Shown piece after piece: positions 33,988 to 43,790 of a stretch of DNA of 64,000 nt. Numbering within the stretch: the first letter of the stretch is position 1; each line of letters starts with the position of its first letter. The stretch is from CALLMM01 sp964429855 (GTDB taxonomy: Bacteria; Armatimonadota; Chthonomonadetes; Chthonomonadales; CAJBBX01). Position numbers and translations under genes: made by a program. The DNA lies in the NCBI GenBank assembly GCA_964429855.1, contig CAYSDM010000008.1:1-64000 (forward strand), read 5' to 3'. The notes beneath the pieces are model-generated. The model made no database searches, had not been told where the DNA came from, and worked only from the letters and a program-made list of their open reading frames with translations.

Positions 33988-34692
33988 TCAGAGAGAGGTG
34001 GCGGAGAGAGCCTCCCGCAGAACGCCGTCGGGAGTGCGAAGAAGCAGCGCGCCTTCGTCGTTCACTCCTTCCGCCACCCCGACGATCTCCCGACCGTCCA
34101 GAGTGATTCGATAACGGCGTCCGGCGGTGGCATCCTGCGCCCGCCACTGAGCCAGTATCTCCGACCATCGCCGCGAACGCGCCGCAAACAGACGCCGACG
34201 CACCGCCTCTTCCAGCGCCTCCACGGATAGTTCGCGCCCGGTCTCGATTTGCAGGGAGGTCGCCCGCTCCGCCAGTTCAGGCGGAAAGGCGGGCACATTC
34301 ACATTCAGCCCGATCCCGACCAGCGCTGCCAGAGGATGTGTCACCGTCTCGATCAGGATGCCCGCCGTCTTGCGCCCGGATAAAAGCAGGTCATTGGGCC
34401 ACTTGACGGACGCCGTCAACCCGGTCTGTTCCCGGATCGCTTCGGTCACCGCGACCGCCGCCATGAACGCCAGCGCGCCGGGAGACTCCGCTGCGACGGT
34501 CTCCTCCTCGTGATAGAGGATGTAGGTCGCCAGCAGGCAGGTATCCGGCGGCGCAGCCCATACTCCTCCCTGGCGTCCGCGCCCGGCGGACTGAAATCCG
34601 GCGCGAACTCCGACCACCTGCCGATCTCCGGCGCGAACGCGCTCCCGCGCCGCATCCATCGTCGAGCCGATCTGTGGATAGTAGAGTATCAT
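33988..34692 (-). CDS. birA: biotin--[biotin carboxyl-carrier protein] ligase, no DNA-binding domain
   Basis: 234 residues, start ATG 34692 overlapping the nadC stop (ATGA). Biotin ligase core: S-A-G-R-G-R-Q-G-G-V-W near 35-45 (biotinyl-AMP loop), K-W-P-N-D-L-L near 98 and G-I-G-L-N-V-N near 130, then the small C-terminal SH3-like domain. No N-terminal helix-turn-helix, so it is the non-regulatory group I type. Its obvious client in the window is pyruvate carboxylase (36799-40245). Confidence 0.93.
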   Translation of the reverse strand: MILYYPQIGSTMDAARERVRAGDRQVVGVRAGFQSAGRGRQGGVWAAPPDTCLLATYILYHEEETVAAESPGALAFMAAVAVTEAIREQTGLTASVKWPNDLLLSGRKTAGILIETVTHPLAALVGIGLNVNVPAFPPELAERATSLQIETGRELSVEALEEAVRRRLFAARSRRWSEILAQWRAQDATAGRRYRITLDGREIVGVAEGVNDEGALLLRTPDGVLREALSATSL

Positions 34693-35543
34693 GGCTCTTC
34701 GCTGCGGGCGACAAAATCCAGGCTGATATCGAGCGCGGGCGCGGAGTGGGTCAAGGCTCCGATGGAGAGGATATCCACGCCGGTGCGCGCGATCTCCCCC
34801 GCGGTCTGCTCGTTAATACCGCCGGAGGCTTCGGTCAGAGCGCGTCCGGCCGTCAGACGCGCCGCCTCCCGGCGCGTATCGTTGTCCATATTGTCCAGCA
34901 GAAGCGTATCCGCGCCGGCTTTCAGCGCCTCCTCCACCTGTTTCAGAGTTTCACACTCGACGGTGATGGTCATGGTGTGCGGAATGGCGGCGCGCGCGCG
35001 CTCCACCGCCGCGGTGATGCCTCCAGCGGCGACGATGTGGTTATCTTTGATCATCACGGCGTCGTACAGTCCAGACCGATGATTATGTCCGCCGCCCATA
35101 CGCACCGCATACTTTTCCAGCATCCGCAGTCCGGGGGTGGTCTTGCGCGTGTCCACGATTCGGACTCCCGTTCCCGCCGTCAGCGCGACAAAACGCGCCG
35201 TGAGCGTGGCGATGCCGGAGAGACGCTGCAGGAAATTGAGGGCGACCCGCTCACCGGTCAGAATCGCCTGCGCCGGTCCCTGCAGCATCGCCGCGATCGT
35301 GCCGGGCTGTGCCGCGTCGCCGTCCTGAACCCGCGATATCATGCGCACGGCAGGGGAGAGCTGCCGGAAGACCTCCTCCGCCACCGGAAGCCCCGCCACC
35401 ACGCCCGCCGTCTTGACGACGATGCGCCCTTCCGCCTGCGTCTTCGGGGAGACGATCGTCAGCGTGGTCACATCGCCCGTTCCGATGTCCTCCTGTAGTG
35501 CGCGGCGCACAATCTCTTCTAATTCCAGCCGGTTTAACTGCAT
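34689..35543 (-). CDS. nadC: nicotinate-nucleotide diphosphorylase (carboxylating)
   Basis: 284 residues. Quinolinate phosphoribosyltransferase: R-K-T-T-P-G-L-R near 135-142, G-G-G-H-N-H-R-S-G-L-Y-D near 153, E-V-E-type central strand (T-V-E-C-E-T-L) and the C-terminal S-I-G-A-L-T-H-S-A. Converts quinolinate and PRPP to nicotinate mononucleotide in NAD synthesis. nadA and nadB are not in the window. Translationally coupled to birA, a pairing seen in other phyla. Confidence 0.95.
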   Translation of the reverse strand: MQLNRLELEEIVRRALQEDIGTGDVTTLTIVSPKTQAEGRIVVKTAGVVAGLPVAEEVFRQLSPAVRMISRVQDGDAAQPGTIAAMLQGPAQAILTGERVALNFLQRLSGIATLTARFVALTAGTGVRIVDTRKTTPGLRMLEKYAVRMGGGHNHRSGLYDAVMIKDNHIVAAGGITAAVERARAAIPHTMTITVECETLKQVEEALKAGADTLLLDNMDNDTRREAARLTAGRALTEASGGINEQTAGEIARTGVDILSIGALTHSAPALDISLDFVARSEEP

Positions 35544-35556
35544 ACGCCCTGCCCTT

Positions 35557-36642
35557 TCACGCGGTCTGCTGACACACTTCGCCCAATCGCCGCATATAGT
35601 AGGCGTAGTTGGGGAATGAGATGTCCGGCGGGCAGGAGTGATCGAGCATGGGGATATAGCCTCCCTCGTCTATCAAGGGCTTGACCCGCGCAAGCTCCTT
35701 TTCAATCGCCTCCGGTCCCAGAGCGACCGCCTGTTTGGCGACCCCGCCGATCAGCCGAAGGTCTCTGCCGAACTGACGGCGCACCGCCAGCACATCCATC
35801 CCTGCCTGCACCTCGAAAGGGTAAAGAAAGTTCAGTCCGGCATCCATCCAGATGGGAATGAGCGCGGTGATGTCGCCGTCGCTGTCCAGACCGATAAAAG
35901 GCACATCCCGCTTTCGTAGAAACTCGACCACGCGCCGATAGCGCGGCAGCATATATCTGCGCGCCAGTTTCGGCGAGAGCAGCGGACCGGAGCGATACCC
36001 CATATCCTCCCAGAACGCAAAAGCATCTATCGGGGACACGTCCAGGATCTGTTCCAGCATCGCGATCAGAAAGTCCGCGTTGGCGTCCATCATCTCTTCC
36101 ACGAAAGCCGGATCGTCATAGAAGAGCGTGCAGAGCTTTTCGACTCCGACCAGATTGCGAAGCGGACCGAAGAAACCGCCCCAGCGATCCGAAATCAACA
36201 CAAACGGAACCGGCTCGTTATGCAGTTTCCGCAGCCGCACCTTCCAGTCCTCGCCGACCCGTCTAACCAGATCGGGCTGCATCCGCTCCTTCCAGAAGGC
36301 GCGAAACTCCTCCCGCGTCTCCACCGGAAAACGGACAAACTGCGGCATGGAGCTATAGGGTTGATCTTTTCGCTCCCGCATCAGAATGCCCTCATGGTTG
36401 ATATAGAGAATGGTCGTCTCATCCTCTTCGATGATCTGGTGCTCAAAGGGCGGGTTCGGGAAGAACCAGGTGGAGACCCAGAAGACGCGATTGGCTCCCA
36501 TCGTGATGTCCATCGTCTGCGGATCGTAGCCTTCGGTCATCCAGCGTTCAATGGTCTCGGGCCAGCCGCCCCATGTCCAGTGCGGCACCACATCCACCGG
36601 CTTATAGTTCAGGCAGGCGTGAAAACGCTCCCGGTCATTCAT
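35557..36642 (-). CDS. uroporphyrinogen decarboxylase family protein (MtaA/CmuA-like)
   Basis: 361 residues from ATG 36642, which follows AAGAGGAGG; the reading from 36759 is too long. URO-D fold: N-terminal R-F-H-A-C-L-N-Y-K-P-V-D, central A-F-W-E-D-M-G-Y-R-S-G-P and D-S-D-G-D-I-T near 255. HemE hallmark substrate residues are absent, so it is more likely a corrinoid methyltransferase-type or uncharacterised enzyme. Such paralogues are many in Armatimonadota. It may lead the transcript into nadC-birA (13-bp gap). Confidence 0.85.
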   Translation of the reverse strand: MNDRERFHACLNYKPVDVVPHWTWGGWPETIERWMTEGYDPQTMDITMGANRVFWVSTWFFPNPPFEHQIIEEDETTILYINHEGILMRERKDQPYSSMPQFVRFPVETREEFRAFWKERMQPDLVRRVGEDWKVRLRKLHNEPVPFVLISDRWGGFFGPLRNLVGVEKLCTLFYDDPAFVEEMMDANADFLIAMLEQILDVSPIDAFAFWEDMGYRSGPLLSPKLARRYMLPRYRRVVEFLRKRDVPFIGLDSDGDITALIPIWMDAGLNFLYPFEVQAGMDVLAVRRQFGRDLRLIGGVAKQAVALGPEAIEKELARVKPLIDEGGYIPMLDHSCPPDISFPNYAYYMRRLGEVCQQTA

Positions 36643-36798
36643 GTGTGTCCTCCTCTTAGACCGGCGCCGCCTTGCTCCGGTCTCTTCTTTTCGTTCGTCT
36701 GTGGAAAACTCATTTCCTGCGTTCGGGGAGGAGTTAGCCGCCTTCTCACGGAAGATCAATAGACCGAACCTATTCTATGCGAGATTGAGGAAGCCTGT

Positions 36799-39700
36799 AT
36801 GTCCACCTGTTCGTTTCAACGTGTCCTGGTTGCCAATCGCAGCGAGATCGCCATTCGCGTTTTCCGCGCCTGCGCGGAGATGGGGATCCGCACCATCGGC
36901 ATCTACTCGAAAGAGGACCGGGGCGCGCTGCACCGCTATAAAGCTGATGAGACCTATCCGCTGCCGGAGAACCGCGACCCGCTGAAAGCCTATCTGGATA
37001 TCGAGGCGATTGTGGAGATTGCGCGCCGTCATGCGGTGGATGCCATTCATCCCGGTTACGGATTCCTGTCGGAGAACCCGGATTTCGCCCGCGCTTGCCA
37101 GCGAGCGGGGATCGTCTTCATCGGACCGACGCCGGAGGCGCTGGAGGCGCTGGGGGATAAGACCGCCGCGCGCGCCCGCGCCATCGCGCTCTCGATCCCG
37201 GTCGTGCCGGGAACCGATACGCCTGTCACGGATGCGGAGGCGGCGGCGGATTGGGCGGCGGAGTACGGCTATCCGGTGATCCTGAAAGCCTCTTTTGGGG
37301 GCGGGGGGCGCGGAATGCGGGTTGCCAACGATGAGCGGGAACTGCGCGAGTATTTCACGGCGGCCGCCCGCGAGGCGGAAGCCGCCTTCGGTCGCGGCGA
37401 CATCTTCCTTGAGAAGTACCTGCGCCATCCCAAGCATATCGAAGTGCAGATTCTTGCCGACAGCGCCGGGAACACCGTCCATCTTTTCGAGCGGGACTGC
37501 TCCGTGCAGCGTCGGCATCAGAAGGTGATCGAGTTTGCGCCGAGTCTGGCGATCTCGGAGGAGCTTCGGCAGCAGATGTGCGCCGATGCGGTGAGTCTGG
37601 CAAAATCGGTGGGCTATGTGAACGCAGGAACGGTCGAGTTTCTGGTGGATCAGGAGGGCAGCCGCTACTTCATCGAGATGAATCCGCGCATTCAGGTCGA
37701 GCATACCGTCACGGAGATGATTACCGGCGTAGATCTCGTCAAGAGCCAGATTCATATTGCGGAGGGCAGGTCACTCGACGATCCCTCCATCGGTCTGCCG
37801 AATCAGGAGGCGGTACAGCGGCGCGGCTACGCCATTCAGTGCCGGATCACCACCGAAGACCCCGCCAACAACTTCATTCCCGACTACGGTCGCCTGACGC
37901 ACTACCGCTCGCCGGGCGGTTTCGGGATTCGTCTGGACGGCGGAACCGCCTTTTCCGGGGCGGTCATCACGCCTTTTTACGACTCCATGATCGTCAAGGT
38001 CTCCGCCGGGAGCCTGACCTTTGAGGACGCCTGCCGCAAACTGATGCGCGCCCTCAGCGAGTTTCGCATTCGCGGCGTCAAGACCAACATCCCGTTTCTG
38101 GAGAATGTCGTCAGTCACCCGACATTCCGCGCGGGAGCCTGCACAACGACCTTTATCGAGGAGACGCCGGGGCTGTTCCGTTTCTCGGAACGCGCCGACC
38201 GCGCCACCCGCATTCTGGAATTTCTCGGCGATGTGATCGTCAACGGCAATCCCTTTGTGCCGCAGGGCAGCAGACCGGCGCGTCTGCATCCGGTGAAGCC
38301 GCTGCCGGCAGACCTGGACACGCCTCCTCCCTCCGGCACGCGCCCTCTCTTCCGGCAGCTTGGGGCGGAGAAGTTCGCCGCCTGGGTGCGGGAGCAGAAT
38401 CGCCTGCTGGTGACCGATACCACGCTGCGGGACGCCCATCAGTCGCTGCTGGCGACCCGTATGCGCTCCTACGACATGCTGCGCGCCGCCGACGCCATCG
38501 CCCGCGATCTGCCCAACCTCTTCTCGCTGGAGATGTGGGGAGGCGCGACGTTTGACGTGACGATGCGTTTTCTCTTTGAAGACCCCTGGGAACGGCTGGC
38601 GGCGCTGCGAGAGCGAATCCCGAATATCCTCTTCCAGATGCTTCTGCGCGGCTCCAATGCCGTCGGCTATACTAACTACCCGGACAATGTCGTGCGCGAG
38701 TTTGTGCGGGTTGCCGCCCGCAACGGCATAGATCTGTTTCGTATCTTCGACTCGCTGAACAATATCGAGGCGATGATTCCCGCCATCGAGGCGGTGCGGA
38801 ATGAGGGAGCCATTGCGGAGGCGGCGATCTGCTATACCGGCGACCTGTTCGACCCGGCGCGCCCGAAATACCATCTGGACTACTACCTCCGTCTGGCAAA
38901 GCAGTTGGAGGCGGCAGGCGCGACGATGCTCGGAATCAAGGATATGGCAGGGCTGTGCCGTCCCTATGCGGCGCGAAAGCTGGTGGCGGCGCTCCGCCAG
39001 GAGATCGGCATTCCGATCCACTTTCACACGCACGACACGGCGGGCGGACAGATCGGCGCGCTGCTCCTCGCGGCGGAAGCGGGGGTGGATATCGTGGATG
39101 CGGCGATCAGTTCGATGTCCGGCTTAACCAGTCAGCCCGGTCTGGAGGCGCTGGTTGCGGCGCTGCAACGCCAGGAGCGCGACACCGGTCTGGACCTGAA
39201 CGCGCTGATGCGTCATGCCGACTACTGGCTGAGCGTGCGCGAGCAGTACGCCCCGTTCGAGAGCGATCTGAAGACCAGTTCGGGCGATGTCTATCTGCAC
39301 GAGATTCCCGGCGGTCAGTACAGCAATCTGCGCCCGCAGGCGGAGGCAATGGGGGTGGGCGACCGTCTGCCGGAGTTGAAGCGAATGTACGCGGTGGTCA
39401 ACCAGATGCTGGGCGACATCGTGAAGGTGACGCCCTCCAGCAAGGTGGTGGGCGATCTGGCGCTGTTCATGCTGACCCACGACCTGACGCCGGAGACGCT
39501 TCTAGAGCGCAGCGGGGAGCTTCAGTTCCCCGAATCGGTGGTGGGGCTGTTTGCCGGAGAGATCGGTTTTCCGCCGGAAGGCTTCCCGTCGGAGTTGCAG
39601 CGCGCCATCCTCAAAGGGCGAAAGCCGGTTGAGGGGCGCATGGGCGCGCTGATGCCTCCCGTAGACCTGGACGCCACCCGCCGGGAGGTCGAGGCGAAGA

Positions 39701-40245
39701 TTCACCGGAAAGCGATGGAGGAGGACGTTCTCTCCTACCTGATGTATCCGAAGGTCTTTACCGGCTTTATGGGGCATCGCCGCCGCTACACCGACGTGAG
39801 CGCGATCCCCACCGCTCCCTTCTTCTATGGCATGGAGCCGGGGGAGGAGACTGAGGTAACCATCGAGCAGGGCAAGACGCTCTACATCCGGTACGTGACC
39901 CGCACCGCTCCGGACAATCACGGCATGGTGACGCTGCTGTTCGATCTGAACGGGCAGCCCCGCGAGGTGAAGGCGCGGGATCGCTCCACCGCCGCCGTCG
40001 CGCCGATACGCCCCAAAGCCGACCCGGACAATATGCACCATGTCGGCGCCTCGATGCCGGGAGCGGTGGCGGAGATCGGCGTCAAGCCCGGTCAGCAGGT
40101 CAACAAAGACGACTTCCTGCTGGCGCTGGAGGCGATGAAGGTCTATGTCTACATCAACAGCCCGATCAAGGGGATTGTCAAAGAGGTGACCGTCAAGCCC
40201 GGCGAACATATCGAAAAGGGCGACCTGCTGGTGGTGTTTGAGTAG
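36799..40245 (+). CDS. pyc: pyruvate carboxylase
   Basis: 1148 residues, full length for a single-chain enzyme. Order: biotin carboxylase (1-450; A-N-R-S-E-I-A-I-R, the glycine-rich loop G-G-G-G-R-G-M-R, E-M-N-P-R-I-Q-V-E-H), carboxyltransferase (about 530-820; V-T-D-T-T-L-R-D-A-H-Q-S-L), an allosteric-linker region, and the biotinyl domain with E-A-M-K (biotinylated Lys1114). It makes oxaloacetate from pyruvate, ATP and bicarbonate. GAGGAAG precedes the start. Divergent from the URO-D/nadC/birA group, which supplies biotinylation. Confidence 0.97.
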   Translation: MSTCSFQRVLVANRSEIAIRVFRACAEMGIRTIGIYSKEDRGALHRYKADETYPLPENRDPLKAYLDIEAIVEIARRHAVDAIHPGYGFLSENPDFARACQRAGIVFIGPTPEALEALGDKTAARARAIALSIPVVPGTDTPVTDAEAAADWAAEYGYPVILKASFGGGGRGMRVANDERELREYFTAAAREAEAAFGRGDIFLEKYLRHPKHIEVQILADSAGNTVHLFERDCSVQRRHQKVIEFAPSLAISEELRQQMCADAVSLAKSVGYVNAGTVEFLVDQEGSRYFIEMNPRIQVEHTVTEMITGVDLVKSQIHIAEGRSLDDPSIGLPNQEAVQRRGYAIQCRITTEDPANNFIPDYGRLTHYRSPGGFGIRLDGGTAFSGAVITPFYDSMIVKVSAGSLTFEDACRKLMRALSEFRIRGVKTNIPFLENVVSHPTFRAGACTTTFIEETPGLFRFSERADRATRILEFLGDVIVNGNPFVPQGSRPARLHPVKPLPADLDTPPPSGTRPLFRQLGAEKFAAWVREQNRLLVTDTTLRDAHQSLLATRMRSYDMLRAADAIARDLPNLFSLEMWGGATFDVTMRFLFEDPWERLAALRERIPNILFQMLLRGSNAVGYTNYPDNVVREFVRVAARNGIDLFRIFDSLNNIEAMIPAIEAVRNEGAIAEAAICYTGDLFDPARPKYHLDYYLRLAKQLEAAGATMLGIKDMAGLCRPYAARKLVAALRQEIGIPIHFHTHDTAGGQIGALLLAAEAGVDIVDAAISSMSGLTSQPGLEALVAALQRQERDTGLDLNALMRHADYWLSVREQYAPFESDLKTSSGDVYLHEIPGGQYSNLRPQAEAMGVGDRLPELKRMYAVVNQMLGDIVKVTPSSKVVGDLALFMLTHDLTPETLLERSGELQFPESVVGLFAGEIGFPPEGFPSELQRAILKGRKPVEGRMGALMPPVDLDATRREVEAKIHRKAMEEDVLSYLMYPKVFTGFMGHRRRYTDVSAIPTAPFFYGMEPGEETEVTIEQGKTLYIRYVTRTAPDNHGMVTLLFDLNGQPREVKARDRSTAAVAPIRPKADPDNMHHVGASMPGAVAEIGVKPGQQVNKDDFLLALEAMKVYVYINSPIKGIVKEVTVKPGEHIEKGDLLVVFE

Positions 40246-40274
40246 GTCGCCGGCTCACTCTTTATACTATGCCC

Positions 40275-41042
40275 TTAATCTCGGAAAACCTGATTGTTGT
40301 GATAAAGGAGAAACGTCGGTTCCGGGGCAAAGCGTCCAGGAGCATGGATTTTCTGTCCATGATACCGAAGTATCGTCTCCTGCAGCGGATCGAGGTTATC
40401 GGTGCGCGTCAGAGAGGCGCTTATTCGCACGTGATACTCCGGCGTAACCGTTATCAATCCTCGGTCAAAAGCGCGGTCAAGAAGAGCATTCAAACAGAGG
40501 CCGTTGCGTGGATTGACACGGTTTGCGGCATCTGCTGCCCACGGGACGATATGACTTGCGTTCAGCAGTTCCGTTACCGCGATGCCGGAGACGCAGCAGC
40601 GATAGTCATATGCGGTCAGGACTGCCAGACGAAAGAAATTCTGATTGACGCGGACACGCACAACCGATTCCCGCTCCTTACCCTCCATGAAGACATCGGA
40701 AATGTCCACCCTGGCGCTGCGCTCAATGGAGACTCCCTTCATCCGCGCCAGCAGGCTCTCACTTTCGTATGCCAGAGCCTCCCAGTTGCCGTGAAACTCC
40801 TTCCATACCTCCTCCTCGCTCTTGCTGCCGTGTCCTGCCCCCTGAATGCCGCGCGCCTGTAATGCAGGATCGAGTCGGGCAAAGTTCGCAAGTTTATAGG
40901 ATACGGCAGAAGGTGTGCGTCCTAGAGCATCGGCGAGGGATATGATTTCGGGGTTACGATTATGGATTCGACCAAACGGGATTTTACAGTAGAGATTGAA
41001 GGCGACAATCAGTTCTTCGCGTGTCCAGTTCACTCGCGCCAT
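40275..41042 (-). CDS. HNH endonuclease, restriction-like
   Basis: 255 residues, start ATG 41042 after GGGAGTGG. The N-terminal ~90 residues look like a helical DNA-binding segment (W-T-R-E-E-L-I-V-A-F-N-L-Y). The C-terminus is an HNH_2-type nuclease: R-C-C-V-S-G-I, then A-S-H-I-V-P-W, N-P-R-N-G-L-C-L and D-R-A-F-D-R-G-L. Similar to type II restriction or homing-like HNH proteins; no methylase lies nearby. The surrounding 40.3-41.3 kb is more AT-rich than its flanks, which suggests transfer. Confidence 0.85.
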   Translation of the reverse strand: MARVNWTREELIVAFNLYCKIPFGRIHNRNPEIISLADALGRTPSAVSYKLANFARLDPALQARGIQGAGHGSKSEEEVWKEFHGNWEALAYESESLLARMKGVSIERSARVDISDVFMEGKERESVVRVRVNQNFFRLAVLTAYDYRCCVSGIAVTELLNASHIVPWAADAANRVNPRNGLCLNALLDRAFDRGLITVTPEYHVRISASLTRTDNLDPLQETILRYHGQKIHAPGRFAPEPTFLLYHNNQVFRD

Positions 41043-41256
41043 ATTACCACTCCCAGTACATACTGAATGCCCTCTTCACGATGATTATCTCAGATCCCTT
41101 TACGATTGACGAGACTGTCATTGTCGTTTGGACATAATCAAACACTTTCAGAATCAGCCTATTTGATGGGGTTATATGTAATCTGCCGTAAACCAGACCG
41201 TAACCTTCCGTTTATCTTTAGCGGCGATAATAGTTCCATAAACGGACAGAAATCGC

Positions 41257-41285
41257 TTGTTGCGGCGTCGCTTTCGTGCTACAAT
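41257..41285 (+). promoter_or_regulatory. sigma70-type promoter of prepilin C
   Basis: TTGTTG (41257-41262), 17-bp spacer, TACAAT (41280-41285), 38 bp before the start codon. No TTAAC repeats are present here, unlike the two other prepilin genes. Confidence 0.55.
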
Positions 41286-41323
41286 TTATCGTTTCATAGC
41301 ACACCTTCAGAAAGGATGTACGG

Positions 41324-42223
41324 ATGTATCGGAGACATCGTGGGTTCACGCTTATCGAACTGCTCGTGGTAATCGCTATCATTGCTATTCTGGCGGCAAT
41401 CCTCTTCCCCGTCTTCGCGCAGGCGCGCGAGGCGGCGCGCAAGAGCGCCTGCCTGTCCAATATGCGCCAGATCGGTCTGGCGGCGCGTATGTATATGGAG
41501 GATTGGGACGGAGCCCTGTTCCGCCACCATGAGGGCTGGGTGCTGGACGACGGCACGCAGGTCGAGACGCTCCCCTCCAGTCCCTCCGGCTGTAACGGAG
41601 GCGGGTTCGGCAACAGTCAGGCGGAAAAGCCCTGGATCATCTTCTTCCAGCCCTACATGAAGAACCGGCAGATCGGCTTCTGCCCCTCCGACAACACGCC
41701 TCGCTCGCGCCTGCTTGCCACCGATATCTATCAGTATAACGGCGGCATCACCCGCACGGATGAGGAGCCTCCCGCCAACTCCGAGCAGGCGATTGCCGAA
41801 CGCGATCATCTGAATATTCAGAGCTATCTGCTCAACTCCATTTTTACCCATAAGTCGTGCCGGTATGCGGTCGAGGGCGTATTAAGCGGCTTTGCGACCG
41901 ACCCGGTGATCGGCGCTCTGCCCGATCCCAACATCATCATGTTTTCCGAGCGTAACTCCGAGGCGATGAACGCCGCCGACAATGAGGAGTTTGGCAGCGT
42001 CTCGCAAGACGACTACGACACCTGGGCTGGCGAAGCCGCGCTGGTGCGCTGGGGAGCCGGTCCCTATGCCGATCAGGGCTGGATTCGTTATAACCGGCAT
42101 CAGGGAGGCGCAAACTACATCTACGCGGACGGTCATGTGAAGTTTCTGCGCTGGGGCAAGGCGCGTCTGGATCAGTATCCCGACAAGCGCGTGCGCTACC
42201 CGTTGCCCGATCCGCCGGGGTAA
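41324..42223 (+). CDS. type II secretion/type IV prepilin-like protein with H-X9-DG C-terminus (paralogue C)
   Basis: 299 residues; AAAGGA precedes ATG. Class III leader (M-Y-R-R-H-R-G-F-T-L-I-E), hydrophobic helix and F-P-V-F-A-Q-A-R-E-A-A-R block; C-terminal R-H-Q-G-G-A-N-Y-I-Y-A-D-G-H gives the H-X9-DG match. Longer than paralogues A and B by about 40 residues in the central beta domain. It sits alone, 37 kb from the other two, with its own promoter and terminator, so the three are likely regulated separately. Confidence 0.9.
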   Translation: MYRRHRGFTLIELLVVIAIIAILAAILFPVFAQAREAARKSACLSNMRQIGLAARMYMEDWDGALFRHHEGWVLDDGTQVETLPSSPSGCNGGGFGNSQAEKPWIIFFQPYMKNRQIGFCPSDNTPRSRLLATDIYQYNGGITRTDEEPPANSEQAIAERDHLNIQSYLLNSIFTHKSCRYAVEGVLSGFATDPVIGALPDPNIIMFSERNSEAMNAADNEEFGSVSQDDYDTWAGEAALVRWGAGPYADQGWIRYNRHQGGANYIYADGHVKFLRWGKARLDQYPDKRVRYPLPDPPG

Positions 42224-42242
42224 GAGCCGTCTGCAAAAAAGA

Positions 42243-42276
42243 AGCCATCCTGCCAGATGCCGCAGGATGGCTTTTG
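42243..42276 (+). terminator. rho-independent terminator
   Basis: 11-bp stem agccatcctgc / gcaggatggct, 8-base loop, then TTTT. A-rich sequence on the other side may serve the opposite strand too. Confidence 0.85.
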
Positions 42277-42481
42277 AGTGATTGCAGTGAGGAAGGTACG
42301 AGAAAAACGGTTCACATTCCGGTCAAATCCTGAAAGAGTTGCTTGCTGGTATATATTGCATGATTCGTGCCATTTACCGGCAGAATCGCGAGGAGAGGGG
42401 CTCTGTATTTCTGCGGAGCAGGGATTGATCGGGGAAAGGACGAAAAAACGGTATATCTACCGGCAATACTGGAGTCACAGC

Positions 42482-43774
42482 ATGACCGATCGCGCGGTTT
42501 CTGCCCTTCTGACAAAGCCTGACCTTCTCCCGCTTCGGGGAGTCGTGCAGCACTACGACTGGGGAGGATACCGCTTCCTGCCGGACCTTCTGGGCGAGGA
42601 GAACCGGGAAGAGGAGCCTTTCGCAGAACTCTGGATCGGAGCGCACCCCGGCGCGCCCGCCATCGCCTATGTCGGGGGCTTGACCATCACGCTGGATCGG
42701 CTCTTCGCCGAGTATCCGGAAGCGCTCCTCGGCTCCGCCGCCCCCCGATTCTCCTATCGGCTGCCCTACCTTCTGAAAGTGCTGGACGCCCGCAAGATGC
42801 TCTCCATCCAGGCGCACCCGACGAAACGGCAGGCACAGGAGGGCTTTGCGCGGGAGAATGCCGCCGGAATAGACCTGAAAGCCGCCCATCGCAACTACAA
42901 AGACGACAACCACAAGCCAGAGGTGCATGTCGCGCTGACCGACTTCTGGATGCTGCACGGTTTTCGCCCGCTGGAGGAGATCGCCGAAATGCTGCGCGCC
43001 GTTTCGGAACTCGCGCCGCTCATGCCTGATTTTACGGAACGGCTGGCGCAGGCGGGCGATTCGGAGAAGGCACGCAAAACGCTTCTGCGGGATCTGTATG
43101 CGCGGGTGATGCGGATGCCGCAGGAGCAGATAGACTCCCTGCTCTCCCCGCTGCTGTCCCGCCTGCGCGCGGAGGCGACGAACGATAAAGACCGCCCGGA
43201 TTTCTGGGCGCTGCGCGCCGCCGACTATTTCCCGCTTCCCGGCGGTCATCTTGACCGGGGCATCATCTCCATCTACCTGTTGAATCTGGTGCGGCTGCGC
43301 CCCGGGCAGGGAACCTACCAGCCAGCCGGCACGCTTCACGCCTACCTGGAAGGGGCAAACGTGGAGTTAATGGCAAACTCGGACAACGTGCTGCGCGGCG
43401 GACTGACGCCCAAATATGTGGACACGGAAGAGTTGATGCGCCTGCTGACGTTTGAGAGCGGCGTTCCGGCTATTCTGGAGGGCGAAGCGGTCTCCGGCGC
43501 GGAGCGCGTCTATCGAACGCCCGCGACAGAGTTTGAACTGAGCCGGATCGCCCTTCTTCCTGGACAGCCCGTGCGGCGCGAGGCGCGCTTTGGTCCCGAT
43601 ACGATCCTTGCGCTGGAAGGCTCCGTCGTGGCGCAGGCGTATGACCGGCTGCACACCCTCCAGCGCGGCGATGCGATCCTGGCTCCCTGCGGTATCTCCT
43701 ACGTTCTGGAGGCGGTCGGAGGACCGGCGACGCTGTTCCGCGCCATCATCCCGGAGACGGTTTTGGGAGAATGA
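42482..43774 (+). CDS. manA: mannose-6-phosphate isomerase, class I
   Basis: 430 residues from ATG 42482; the reading from 42278 runs back into the terminator and is rejected. Zinc ligands are visible: Q-A-H-P near 104, N-H-K-P-E near 142 and the P-A-G-T-L-H-A-Y loop near 285. N-terminal V-V-Q-H-Y-D-W-G-G is the usual ManA opening. Interconverts mannose-6-P and fructose-6-P, feeding GDP-mannose or mannose breakdown. Standard length. It stands alone, convergent with the secreted unknown. Confidence 0.93.
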   Translation: MTDRAVSALLTKPDLLPLRGVVQHYDWGGYRFLPDLLGEENREEEPFAELWIGAHPGAPAIAYVGGLTITLDRLFAEYPEALLGSAAPRFSYRLPYLLKVLDARKMLSIQAHPTKRQAQEGFARENAAGIDLKAAHRNYKDDNHKPEVHVALTDFWMLHGFRPLEEIAEMLRAVSELAPLMPDFTERLAQAGDSEKARKTLLRDLYARVMRMPQEQIDSLLSPLLSRLRAEATNDKDRPDFWALRAADYFPLPGGHLDRGIISIYLLNLVRLRPGQGTYQPAGTLHAYLEGANVELMANSDNVLRGGLTPKYVDTEELMRLLTFESGVPAILEGEAVSGAERVYRTPATEFELSRIALLPGQPVRREARFGPDTILALEGSVVAQAYDRLHTLQRGDAILAPCGISYVLEAVGGPATLFRAIIPETVLGE

Positions 43775-43790
43775 TCTCTGGAGATGATCG